In this document: one piece after another, positions 30,182-37,656 of the stretch | Layout: each line of letters opens with the position of its first letter | Position numbering within the stretch: the stretch's first letter is position 1 | Notes under the pieces: model-generated | The model's database searches: none | What the model saw: only the letters and a program-made list of their open reading frames with translations | What the model was told of the DNA's origin: nothing | Position numbers and translations under genes: made by a program | From: Elusimicrobiota bacterium | GTDB lineage: Bacteria > Elusimicrobiota > Elusimicrobia > UBA1565 > UBA9628 | Assembly: GCA_016212855.1 (NCBI GenBank) | Contig: JACRDP010000002.1 | Span: 1-64,000, forward strand | Reading direction: 5' to 3' | Length of the DNA stretch: 64,000 nucleotides

Positions 30182-31512
30182 CGCGCGGCCTCCAGGCTGC
30201 GGGTTAATTCGGCGACGGCCGGAGCGTCGAGCCGGCCTTGCGCGGCGCGCAGCGCGGCCCAGTCCGAGCGCAGACGCGCCTGCGTCTCCAGGCGCGCGTC
30301 CGCCGCGCGCGCCACGGCTTCCTCGGCGCGCAGGACCTCCATCACGCTTTGCCGGCCCTCGCGATAGAGGGGAAGAATCTGCTCCAGGGACCGGCGCGCC
30401 CTCGCCGAGGATTCGTCCAGAGCCGAAACGACGACCGTCAGCCCGCGCAAGCCGGCGGCTCGGGCGAGGACCTCGCCGCGCACCGCGTCGACGAGGCCTT
30501 CGCGGGACGCGGAGGCGGCGTCTTCGTCCGCCCGCGCGCGTTGGCGCCGGGAGAAGTACGCCGGATCGCCGAAGGGAAGAGCCGCACGCACGCCGATCAC
30601 GCGCGCCGCCGCCGCGGAGCCGAACCCGCCCGCGGCGGTCTGCACCGCCGCGAAGGCGTCCACCGTCGGCAGGAGGCTTTGAGCGGCCGCCTCCCGGCGC
30701 AGGCCCGCCGCGCGGCGGCGCACGCCCGCCGAACGCAGGTCGTCGCGGGAGTCCAGCGCCGCCGCGACCAAGGCCTCGTCGTCCTCAAGCGACGGCGTCC
30801 ACGGAGCGAGGTCGCCGGAGGGCTCTGGCGCGGCGGAGCCGACGAGCACGCCCAGCTCCGCGCCCCGCGCCGCGCCTTCCGCCGCGGTCCGGGCCCGCCA
30901 GGCCTTCAGCCCCGACAGGATGGCCAAGGCCGCCTCGTGATCGCTTCCCAGCACCAGCCCCTGTTTTTTCAGGCGCTCCGCGCTCGACACCTCGGCCTCG
31001 GAGGAGGCGATGCGGGCGTCCAGCTCGGCCAGAAGCGCGCGCGCCTTGAGCGTCCCCAGAAACGCCTCGGCCGTGCGCAGACGGACGGCCTGCGCCGCTG
31101 AGCCGCCGGCCGCCGCCGCGTCCTCGCCCGCGAGAGCGGCGTAGCGGCGCGCCCGGCTGAGCTCGAAGCCCGTGAACAACGGCATGCCCAGCTCCAGGCT
31201 CCCGCGCACGGCCGTCCGGTAGCCGGGGCGGTTGAGCGTGTCGGGGTTGAAATCGGCCCGCGTCACCCGGCGCTCCTGGAGCAGCTCGCCGAAGGAAAAC
31301 AACGGATCGTCGCTGCGCAGCGCGGAGGCGCGGGCGCTCAGGCGCGGCAAGCGGGAATACGACGCCTCGCGGCCGGCGGCCTCGGCCTGGCGGGACCGAG
31401 CCCGGGCCTCGCCTAAAGCGGGGGAACGCGACACGGCCGCCTCCACCGCGGCGTTCAGGTCCGCCGCGGCGGCGGAGGTCGAGAGAAGAAGGGCGGAGAT
31501 TATTCGGATCAT
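30178..31512 (-). CDS. TolC-family outer-membrane channel
   Basis: 444 aa with a Sec signal (MIRIISALLLSTSAAAAD). Two internally similar halves of long Ala/Arg/Glu-rich helices are typical of outer-membrane efflux proteins. GSLELGMPLFTGFELSRAR and VIGVRAALPFGD are the usual paired strand segments, and PLYREGRQSVMEVLRAEE the C-terminal signature. It would form the outer-membrane exit duct for the RND pump downstream (ATGA overlap). AGAGG lies 8 nt before the ATG, and 66 bp separate it from the anti-sigma gene. Confidence 0.93.
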
Positions 31513-31578
31513 GGCGTTTACCTCTGCTCTTTGGATGCCGGATCCGGGGAAAGGATTCGCGCCTTTCGGGCGGACGGG

Positions 31579-31821
31579 CTAAAGGGTACGGCGCAGAGCG
31601 GCCGACAGCCTTTTCCGGGCCTTCGCGGAAGGACCGGTCGCGCTCATTGAGGAACGCAACGATTCGACCGTCCGGCGCAGGCCGCGCAGGAGGTCCGCGC
31701 ACGGCAAGCAGCCGCGGCGATGGGCGGAGAGCACGCGCCGCAGCGCGGGCGACAGTTCGCCGTCGAGCTCGCCGCACAGCAGCGCCACACGGCGGCGGCA
31801 GGTGAGCCTCTCGAGCTTCAT
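31579..31821 (-). CDS. Zinc-finger anti-sigma factor (short, soluble)
   Basis: 80 aa. The motif HRRGCLPC (His34, Cys38, Cys41) is the HxxxCxxC zinc site of ZAS-type anti-sigma factors, preceded by the helix LCGELDGELSPALRRVLSA. There is no transmembrane segment, so it would sense a cytoplasmic cue rather than an envelope one. Coupled by ATGA to the ECF sigma gene it probably inhibits, and just upstream of tolC-RND. Confidence 0.85.
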   Translation of the reverse strand: MKLERLTCRRRVALLCGELDGELSPALRRVLSAHRRGCLPCADLLRGLRRTVESLRSSMSATGPSAKARKRLSAALRRTL

Positions 31822-32399
31822 CGCGTCTCCCGGGCGAACTCGTCGCGCAGGAACAGCCGGCCGCGGTGCAGGCGCGACTTGACCGCCGCGACGCTGAGCC
31901 CCAAAGCCTTCGCGGTCTTCCCGGCGCTCAGCCCCTCGACGTCGCGCAAGGTCAGCACCAGACGGTAGTCCACCGGAAGCTTCGCCAGGGCTCTAGACAC
32001 CTGCAGGGCGAGCTCCTTCTTGCGCGCGCCTTCCTCCGGCGTCGGCTCGCCGTCGGGATACTGCCGGCCGGAGCCCTCGTGATCGTGGTCGTGGGGCCGG
32101 TCGAGCAGGGGAACGAAGGGTTCGCGGGACTTCTTGCGGTAGCGCATGAAGCACAGATTGGAAGCGATGCGGTATAGCCAGGTCCCCAGATCGGAGTCCG
32201 CGCGGAAGCCGCGCATCTTCTTGAACGCAGTGAGGAACGTCTCCTGGTACACGTCTTCGGCGTCCGAGGGCAGTCCCGCGCACACGCTCTTGGCCAGACG
32301 GAAAATGCGGTCCTCGTAACGAGTGATCAGGCGGCCGAAAGCCTCGGGATCACCCGAGGCGCTGAGCTTGATCAAGCGCCGTTCGTCCGCAGAAGCCAC
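31818..32399 (-). CDS. ECF-type RNA polymerase sigma factor
   Basis: 193 aa. Region 2: FGRLITRYEDRIFRLAKSVC, DAEDVYQETFLTAFKKM and LGTWLYRIASNLCFMRYRK. Region 4: LPVDYRLVLTLRDVEGLSAGKTAKALGLS and VKSRLHRGR. A His/Asp-rich linker (PHDHDHEG) between the regions is unusual and might bind metal. The GTG start lies 7 bp after the queD stop. It probably drives its own operon (anti-sigma, TolC, RND, DUF2892) in response to the signal sensed by the anti-sigma. Confidence 0.94.
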   Translation of the reverse strand: MASADERRLIKLSASGDPEAFGRLITRYEDRIFRLAKSVCAGLPSDAEDVYQETFLTAFKKMRGFRADSDLGTWLYRIASNLCFMRYRKKSREPFVPLLDRPHDHDHEGSGRQYPDGEPTPEEGARKKELALQVSRALAKLPVDYRLVLTLRDVEGLSAGKTAKALGLSVAAVKSRLHRGRLFLRDEFARETR

Positions 32400-32406
32400 T
32401 GAAAGG

Positions 32407-33033
32407 CTACCGGCGGGTCTTGGCGCGCCCGCGGTAGTCCGCCGCGATCTGGACCTCGGGTTTGACCGCCTTGAAGCGGGCGCCCGACACGAGCTTGTCC
32501 CACATCTTCGGGTCGTTCCACTCGTCCTTGACCGCCGGCGACCAGACCACGCGCTTGAGGTCGATCTCGCCCATGCCCGCGTCGTAGGCGTCCTGGCGGA
32601 AGCACTGGGCGTAGCCGGTTTCGGTCTCGTGCAGGATGACGGAGTGCACGCGCGCGGTCTCGTCCCCGTTGACCTTATCGGTCTGATCGAGCAGGGCCTG
32701 CACGGCGACGAAGATCACCCGGGTCAACTGCTCGGCCGTCGGCGAGACGGGAAACTGGACCCAGCGCTTGGAGTTCTCCTTGATGGCCTTCTGGTAGGCG
32801 GGCAACTCTTGCTCCCAAAACAGGGCGGCGTGGTCGAAACCGTCCAGCAAGTCTTTGACGGTCCCTTTGAGCAGACCGAAATCGTAGACCATCTGGCCGC
32901 CGTCGAGCTTGTCGGCGGTCAGGAACAGTTCCACGCGGAAGCTGTGACCGTGGACCGAGTACTTGCAGCGGTCGGAAGAGCAGTTGCGCACGATGTGGGA
33001 CGCTTCGAATTTATAGAGCTTGCGAATGATCAT
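32407..33033 (-). CDS. 6-pyruvoyl/6-carboxy-tetrahydropterin synthase family enzyme
   Basis: 208 aa, far longer than typical QueD (about 120). Zinc-site His residues are seen in FEASH and SVHGHSF. A CxxxHGH arrangement (CKYSVHGH) supplies the catalytic Cys, and DFGLLKGTVKDLLDGFDHAALF holds the catalytic Asp/His. The extra length is an insertion (about 95-125) and a C-terminal extension. The start at 33033 overlaps the folB stop as ATGA. Role in folate, queuosine or another pterin cannot be decided, since queC/queE are absent from the window. Confidence 0.9.
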   Translation of the reverse strand: MIIRKLYKFEASHIVRNCSSDRCKYSVHGHSFRVELFLTADKLDGGQMVYDFGLLKGTVKDLLDGFDHAALFWEQELPAYQKAIKENSKRWVQFPVSPTAEQLTRVIFVAVQALLDQTDKVNGDETARVHSVILHETETGYAQCFRQDAYDAGMGEIDLKRVVWSPAVKDEWNDPKMWDKLVSGARFKAVKPEVQIAADYRGRAKTRR

Positions 33034-33386
33034 TTCGTCCTCCGGATCTCGACGACGACCTCTCGAGTCTTGGGCATGACGGCGGGCGTCTTGTGGACGC
33101 GAATCGTGACGGCGGGCACGGCGAACTTGGCGAGCACGGCGGCGGCCAGCCTCTCGGCCAACGTCTCCACGAGCGCGCGCTCCCCGGCTTCCGCCGTCGC
33201 GATTAACAGCTTCTCGAGCGCCCAGTAATCGGCCGCCAGTCGGAAGTCGTCCTTGGCGGCGGCAGGGCGGACATCCGTCTCCAGCCCCGCGTCGACCAAA
33301 ATCTTCTGACGCCGGGCGCGCTCGGAGGCGGGCACGCCCACCTTCACGCGGCACTCGACGCCGTTGAGCCAGACCATGTCGGCCAT
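33030..33386 (-). CDS. folB: Dihydroneopterin aldolase family protein
   Basis: 118 aa. The FolB fold is seen in VWLNGVECRVKVGVPASERARRQ-type opening, LAADYWALEKLLIATAEAG, ALVETLAERLAAAVL and VRVHKTPAVMPKT. It produces 6-hydroxymethyl-dihydropterin in folate synthesis, or epimerises related pterins. Coupled to the queD-like gene. A GCTAGACT box ends 7 nt before its ATG, predicting a leaderless message. Confidence 0.92.
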   Translation of the reverse strand: MADMVWLNGVECRVKVGVPASERARRQKILVDAGLETDVRPAAAKDDFRLAADYWALEKLLIATAEAGERALVETLAERLAAAVLAKFAVPAVTIRVHKTPAVMPKTREVVVEIRRTK

Positions 33387-33393
33387 CGCTCAT

Positions 33394-33399
33394 AGTCTA
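33394..33399 (-). promoter_or_regulatory. -10 box of folB
   Basis: TAGACT in GCTAGACT context, 7 nt before the ATG at 33386. The -35 position falls inside the hairpin element 33409-33482. Confidence 0.45.
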
Positions 33400-33408
33400 G
33401 CAAAGGAC

Positions 33409-33482
33409 GGTGCCTGGCCGTTCGTAGTTGCAAAGTCATGGAGAATGCTCGCGAATCTTGCAACTACGAACGGCCAGGCACC
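33409..33482. repeat. Intergenic hairpin element 1 (25-bp perfect stem)
   Basis: Perfect inverted repeat: arm 33409-33433 beginning GGTGCCTGGCCGTTCG, 24-nt loop, arm 33458-33482 ending in the complement. It fills the divergent folB/trxB promoter region. The terminal signature GGTGCCTGGC resembles the ends of the hairpins at 51731 and 59197, while the inner stem is unrelated. Confidence 0.9.
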
Positions 33483-33504
33483 AAGGCCGGGGAGGGGTCG
33501 AAAT

Positions 33505-33512
33505 GTTATAAT
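33505..33512 (+). promoter_or_regulatory. Extended -10 of the trxB operon, leaderless
   Basis: TGTTATAAT (TATAAT at 33507-33512), 6 nt before the trxB ATG at 33519. No -35 match, as the hairpin element ends at 33482. Confidence 0.6.
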
Positions 33513-33518
33513 CGGCGT

Positions 33519-34454
33519 ATGTCCGAATCGCGAAAAATCGTCATCATCGGGTCGGGTTCCGCGGCCTATACCGCGGCGATCTACGCCGCCCGCGCTAACA
33601 TGGATCCCCTCGTTTTCGGGGGCGTTTCCATGGGCGGGCAGCTCATGATTACTTCAGATGTCGAAAACTTCCCCGGTTTCGCCGAGCCCATCTCCGGCCC
33701 CGAGCTCATGGAGCGCATGGAGAAGCAGGTGCGCCGCCTGGGGGTCAAGATCGTCAACGAGTACGTGACCAAGGTGGACCTCAAGAACGGCAGCCCGTTC
33801 TACGTCGAGACCAGCGAGGGAACCTCGGCCTCGGCTCAGGCCCTGATCATCGCCACCGGCGCCAACGCCAAGTGGCTCGGCATCGAGAGCGAGAAGCGCC
33901 TGATGGGCCACGGCGTCTCAGCCTGCGCGACCTGCGACGGCTTCTTCTTCAAGAATAAAGAGGTCGTCGTCGTCGGCGGCGGCGACACCGCCATGGAGGA
34001 AGCCAACTTCCTCACCAAGTTCGCCACCAAGGTCACCTTGGTTCATCGCCGCGACACCTTCCGCGCCTCGAAGATCATGCTCGACCGCGCGAAAAAGAAC
34101 CCCAAGATCGCGTGGGTTGTCGATTCCGCCGTCGAGGAAATCCTCGGCAACGGCCACGTCGACGGCGTGAAGCTCAAAAATCTCAAGACCGGCGCCGTCA
34201 CCGAGATGAAGACGGGCGGCGTGTTCATGGCCATCGGCCATCAGCCGACCACCGCCTTCCTGGGCGGCCAGCTCAAGACCGACGAGAACGGCTACGTCGT
34301 GGCCGACGACCGCACGCGCACCTCGGTGTCGGGCGTGTTCGCCGCGGGCGACGTCATGGACCACCGCTACCGTCAGGCGATCACCGCCGCCGGCAACGGC
34401 TGCAAGGCCGCGCTCGAGGCCGAGCGCTGGCTCGCGGACAAAGGCACTCACTGA
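33519..34454 (+). CDS. trxB: Thioredoxin reductase
   Basis: 311 aa. FAD motif IIGSGSAAYTAAIYAARA, redox pair Cys136/Cys139 in SACATCDG, NADPH motif VVVVGGGDTAMEEA followed by HRRDTFRA, and the second FAD site GVFAAGDVMD. The start is the ATG at 33519, immediately after the -10 box; the frame extends upstream through the hairpin element and is not coding there. It reduces thioredoxin with NADPH in the cytoplasm. lipA follows 2 nt after the stop, placing it at the head of the lipoate/2-oxoacid dehydrogenase operon. Confidence 0.96.
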   Translation: MSESRKIVIIGSGSAAYTAAIYAARANMDPLVFGGVSMGGQLMITSDVENFPGFAEPISGPELMERMEKQVRRLGVKIVNEYVTKVDLKNGSPFYVETSEGTSASAQALIIATGANAKWLGIESEKRLMGHGVSACATCDGFFFKNKEVVVVGGGDTAMEEANFLTKFATKVTLVHRRDTFRASKIMLDRAKKNPKIAWVVDSAVEEILGNGHVDGVKLKNLKTGAVTEMKTGGVFMAIGHQPTTAFLGGQLKTDENGYVVADDRTRTSVSGVFAAGDVMDHRYRQAITAAGNGCKAALEAERWLADKGTH

Positions 34455-34456
34455 TC

Positions 34457-35356
34457 ATGGGCCCCGTCGCGGAACGCCAAAAGCTTCCGCCCTGGCTCAA
34501 GGTCAAGCTGCCGACAGGCCCGAACGTCGCACGCCTCAAGGAAGCCTCGCGCTCGCGGGGCCTGTCCACCGTCTGCGAAGAAGCCCGCTGCCCGAACCTG
34601 GCCGAGTGCTGGGGCGGGGGGACGGCGACCTTCATGGTCATGGGCGATACGTGTACGCGTGGTTGCCGATTCTGTTCCGTTGCCACGGCGGCGCGCCCTT
34701 CCCTTCCTGATCAGCAAGAACCGACCAAGCTCGCGTTGACGTTGAAAGAAATGGCCGTCGAGTACGCCGTGCTCACCACGGTTTGCCGCGATGACATGCC
34801 CGATCAGGGCGCGTCTCATCTCGCCGCCTGCATCCGTGAGGTCAAGAAGACCTGCCCGGGCATGAAGCTCGAGATGCTGCTTCAGGATTTTCGGGGCGAC
34901 ACGAAGCTGCTCGAAACGGTTCTCGAAGCCGGGGCCGACGTGATCGCTCATAACGTCGAGTGCGTGGAGCGATTGACGGATAAAGTTCGTGACGCCAAGG
35001 CCGGCTACCGCCAGTCGCTCGACATCCTGGCGCACGTGAAGAAGTACCTGCCCAAAACTCCGACGAAGTCTTCGATCATGCTCGGACTCGGAGAAACGGA
35101 AGGGGAACTCGTTCAGAGCTTTAAGGACCTCAGATCAGTGGGGGTCGATATATTGACGCTCGGCCAATACCTGAGGCCGACGGGATCGCGTCATCATCTC
35201 ATGGTTGAACAGTTCGTTCATCCCGACGATTTCAACAGATACGGAGAGATCGCAAAACAGCACGGCTTTAAATACGTAGCCTCCGGGCCTTTCGTGCGCT
35301 CCTCGTATCGGGCGGCCGAGCTCTTCATCAAGGGATATCTCGCTCATGCCTCTTAA
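34457..35356 (+). CDS. lipA: Lipoyl synthase
   Basis: 299 aa radical-SAM enzyme. Auxiliary [4Fe-4S] ligands Cys40, Cys45, Cys51 (STVCEEARCPNLAEC). SAM cluster Cys66, Cys70, Cys73 (CTRGCRFC). The C-terminal RSSYRA Ser coordinates the auxiliary cluster. It inserts two sulfurs into octanoyl-protein. The start at 34457 is the first ATG after the trxB stop. It overlaps pdhA by 11 nt. With lipB downstream, the operon supplies the cofactor for its own E2 subunit. Confidence 0.97.
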   Translation: MGPVAERQKLPPWLKVKLPTGPNVARLKEASRSRGLSTVCEEARCPNLAECWGGGTATFMVMGDTCTRGCRFCSVATAARPSLPDQQEPTKLALTLKEMAVEYAVLTTVCRDDMPDQGASHLAACIREVKKTCPGMKLEMLLQDFRGDTKLLETVLEAGADVIAHNVECVERLTDKVRDAKAGYRQSLDILAHVKKYLPKTPTKSSIMLGLGETEGELVQSFKDLRSVGVDILTLGQYLRPTGSRHHLMVEQFVHPDDFNRYGEIAKQHGFKYVASGPFVRSSYRAAELFIKGYLAHAS

Positions 35357-36473
35357 AACGATCGCCTCTCTCGACGTTAAGCGTCTAGAGATTCTTGACG
35401 TCAACGGAAATGTCGACAAGGCCTTGATGCCGAAGGTTAACGACAAGACTCTGTTGGAAATGTACCGCCTGATGTTCCAAATCCGTCGTTTTGACGAGCG
35501 CGCCATCCTGCTCCAACGCTCGGGACGCCTCGGCACCTACCCGATGATCACCGGCCAGGAGGCCACGCAATGCGTGCCGCCTCTGGCGCTCAAGCCTTCG
35601 GACTGGGTCGTGCCCACCTACCGCGGCGGCGGCGTGTACTTCGCGCGCGGCATGCAAATGCGTTACGGCCTGCTGTACTGGGCCGGCGACGACCGCGGCA
35701 CCCGCTTTCCCGACGGCAGCAACGACATGATCTTCTCGATCCCGGTCGGCACGCACCTGACCCAGGTCGCGGGCCTCGCCTGGGGCCAGAAGCTCAAGGG
35801 CAAGGGCGCCGTCGCCGTCACGTACTGCGGCGACGGCACCTCTTCGAAGGGCGACCTGCACGAGGCGCTGACCTTCGCCGGCCAGTTCAAGCTTCCCGCG
35901 ATCTACATCATCGAGAACAACGGCTGGGCGATCTCGGTTCCGCGCAAGCGGCAGTCCGCCTCGCAGACGCTCGCGCAGAAGGCCTGGGGCTACGGTGTCG
36001 AGGGCATTCAGGTCGACGGCAACGACGCGCTCGCCGTCTATAAGGCGACGACCGACGCCGTCGAACGGGCCCGCAAGGGCGGCGGACCGACCTTGATCGA
36101 ATGCGAGACGTACCGCATGTCGCACCACACGACCGCCGACGACGCGACGCGCTACCGCGATTCGAAAGAGGTCGAGGCCTGGGCCAAGCGCGATCCGATC
36201 TCCCGCTTCAAACTTTTCCTGACCGCCAGGAAGCTCTGGGACACGAAGAAGGAAAAGGCGCTCGAAGCAGAGACGAAGAAGTGGATCGACGGGGAAGTGA
36301 AGGCCTACGAGGAATTCCCGGCCCCGAATCCGCTTGATATGTTCGCCAACAACTACGAAACCGCGCCGCGCGCTTTGATCGAGCAGCGCGCCGAGCTCGA
36401 GGAGCTATTAAAGTTTAAAGGGGGCGCGCGAGTTCTGATGTCGCTCCCGCCGACCGAAGGAAGGTTCCCGTGA
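35346..36473 (+). CDS. pdhA: 2-oxoacid dehydrogenase E1 alpha subunit (pyruvate type likely)
   Basis: 375 aa. Thiamine-diphosphate motif GDG (162-164) to NN (191-192) in GDGTSSKGDLHEALTFAG...ENN. Phosphorylation-loop-like YRMSHHTTADDATRYR. The long N-terminal arm and overall form are shared by pyruvate and branched-chain E1 alpha, so the substrate is not certain. It forms an alpha2beta2 E1 with the next gene. Overlap with pdhB is GTGA. Confidence 0.92.
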   Translation: MPLKTIASLDVKRLEILDVNGNVDKALMPKVNDKTLLEMYRLMFQIRRFDERAILLQRSGRLGTYPMITGQEATQCVPPLALKPSDWVVPTYRGGGVYFARGMQMRYGLLYWAGDDRGTRFPDGSNDMIFSIPVGTHLTQVAGLAWGQKLKGKGAVAVTYCGDGTSSKGDLHEALTFAGQFKLPAIYIIENNGWAISVPRKRQSASQTLAQKAWGYGVEGIQVDGNDALAVYKATTDAVERARKGGGPTLIECETYRMSHHTTADDATRYRDSKEVEAWAKRDPISRFKLFLTARKLWDTKKEKALEAETKKWIDGEVKAYEEFPAPNPLDMFANNYETAPRALIEQRAELEELLKFKGGARVLMSLPPTEGRFP

Positions 36474-37480
36474 GAGTGAAGACCGCCGCTCCGGCGAAAA
36501 CCCGGACTCTCAACCTGGTGCAGGCCGTCAACGAAGCCCTCGACGTCGCGATGGATGCCGACAAGCGCGTCATGATCCTCGGCGAGGACGTGGGCCGCAA
36601 CGGCGGCGTGTTCCGCGCGACCGAAGGTCTATGGAAGAAGTACGGCGAAGAGCGCGTCGTGGACACCCCGCTGGCTGAGATCGGCATCATGGGCTCCGCG
36701 ATCGGCCTCGCGATCACGGGCTATAAGCCCGTGGCCGAAATCCAATTCGACGGCTTCATGCCCTCCGTCTTCGATCAGGTCGTCTGCCATCTGGGCCGCA
36801 TCCGCTCGCGTTCGCGCGGCAAGATGTCGGTTCCGCTCGTCCTGCGCGCGCCGCACGGCGGCCTGATCCATGCGCCCGAGCATCACAGCGAGAGTCCCGA
36901 GGCGTATTTCTGCCACACGCCCGGCATCAAGGTCGTGATCCCCTCGACTCCCTACGACGCGAAAGGCCTGCTTCTGGCGGCCATCGAGTCTCCCGATCCC
37001 GTGGTCTTCTTCGAGCCCAAGCTTCTCTACCGTTCGGCCAAGGGCGAGGTTCCCGCTGGTCACTACACCGTCGAGATCGGCAAGGCGCGCCTCGTCAAAG
37101 AGGGCAAGGACCTCACCATCCTGACCTGGGGTGCGATGACCGTCGCCTGCGAGAAGGCCGCCGAGCGCTTAGAGAAGGAAGACGGCGTGTCGATCGAAAT
37201 TCTCGACCTGCGCACGCTCGCCCCGCTCGACCTGGACGCGATCCTGGCATCGACCGGCAAGACCGGACGCTGCGTGATCGCCCACGAGGCGCCGAACTCC
37301 GGCTCCTGGGCCGCCGAGCTGTCCGCCTTGATCGCCGAACGCAATCTTTTGCGCCTGCACGCCCCCGTCGCCCGCGTCGGCGGCTGGGACATCCGCATGC
37401 CTCTGTTCCGTCTCGAGCAGTACTACATCCCCGACGCCGACCGAGTCCTCATGGCCGCGCGTAAGACGCTCAATTTCTGA
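36470..37480 (+). CDS. pdhB: 2-oxoacid dehydrogenase E1 beta subunit
   Basis: 336 aa from a GTG start overlapping the pdhA stop. Motifs: VMILGEDVGRNGGVFRATEGL, PLAEIGIMGSAIGLAITGYKPVAEIQF, RAPHGGLIHAPEHHSESPEAYF and EAPNSGSWAAEL. It carries the other half of the ThDP site and the conserved His of the heterotetrameric E1. An unusual AT-rich gap of 176 bp follows before pdhC. Confidence 0.94.
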   Translation: MRVKTAAPAKTRTLNLVQAVNEALDVAMDADKRVMILGEDVGRNGGVFRATEGLWKKYGEERVVDTPLAEIGIMGSAIGLAITGYKPVAEIQFDGFMPSVFDQVVCHLGRIRSRSRGKMSVPLVLRAPHGGLIHAPEHHSESPEAYFCHTPGIKVVIPSTPYDAKGLLLAAIESPDPVVFFEPKLLYRSAKGEVPAGHYTVEIGKARLVKEGKDLTILTWGAMTVACEKAAERLEKEDGVSIEILDLRTLAPLDLDAILASTGKTGRCVIAHEAPNSGSWAAELSALIAERNLLRLHAPVARVGGWDIRMPLFRLEQYYIPDADRVLMAARKTLNF

Positions 37481-37656
37481 TGCAGACAAGACTCAAGCAC
37501 ATCGTCTATGCGCCGAAATCCTGCGTTTTCGCTAAAATCTTTCATATATTTAAAGCGCAATTCACTGTCGGCGCCGACAGCGAATAAACATTATTTTTAC
37601 TCAATAAATTTATTGTTTTCGCAGGCGAATCAGTGATTAGGCAGCCGAGAGGAATC
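37481..37656 (+). promoter_or_regulatory. AT-rich leader between pdhB and pdhC with palindromes
   Basis: Bases 37531-37620 are about 31% GC (28 of 90 counted) in a high-GC region. They contain GCTAAAAT (37531-37538), matching the local -10 pattern; the 16-bp palindrome CTGTCGGCGCCGACAG (37565-37580) followed by TTATTTTT; and the 14-bp palindrome CAATAAATTTATTG (37602-37615). Likely an internal promoter with a structured leader or attenuator controlling E2-E3-lipB. Confidence 0.5.

Noticed and set aside
32372-32605. Alternative frame upstream of the sigma factor
   Set aside because: It lies antisense/out of frame inside the queD-like gene and has shadow composition.
37565-37615. Riboswitch in the pdhB-pdhC gap
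   Set aside because: Only two short palindromes are visible; no conserved aptamer pattern (for example TPP box) could be recognised.
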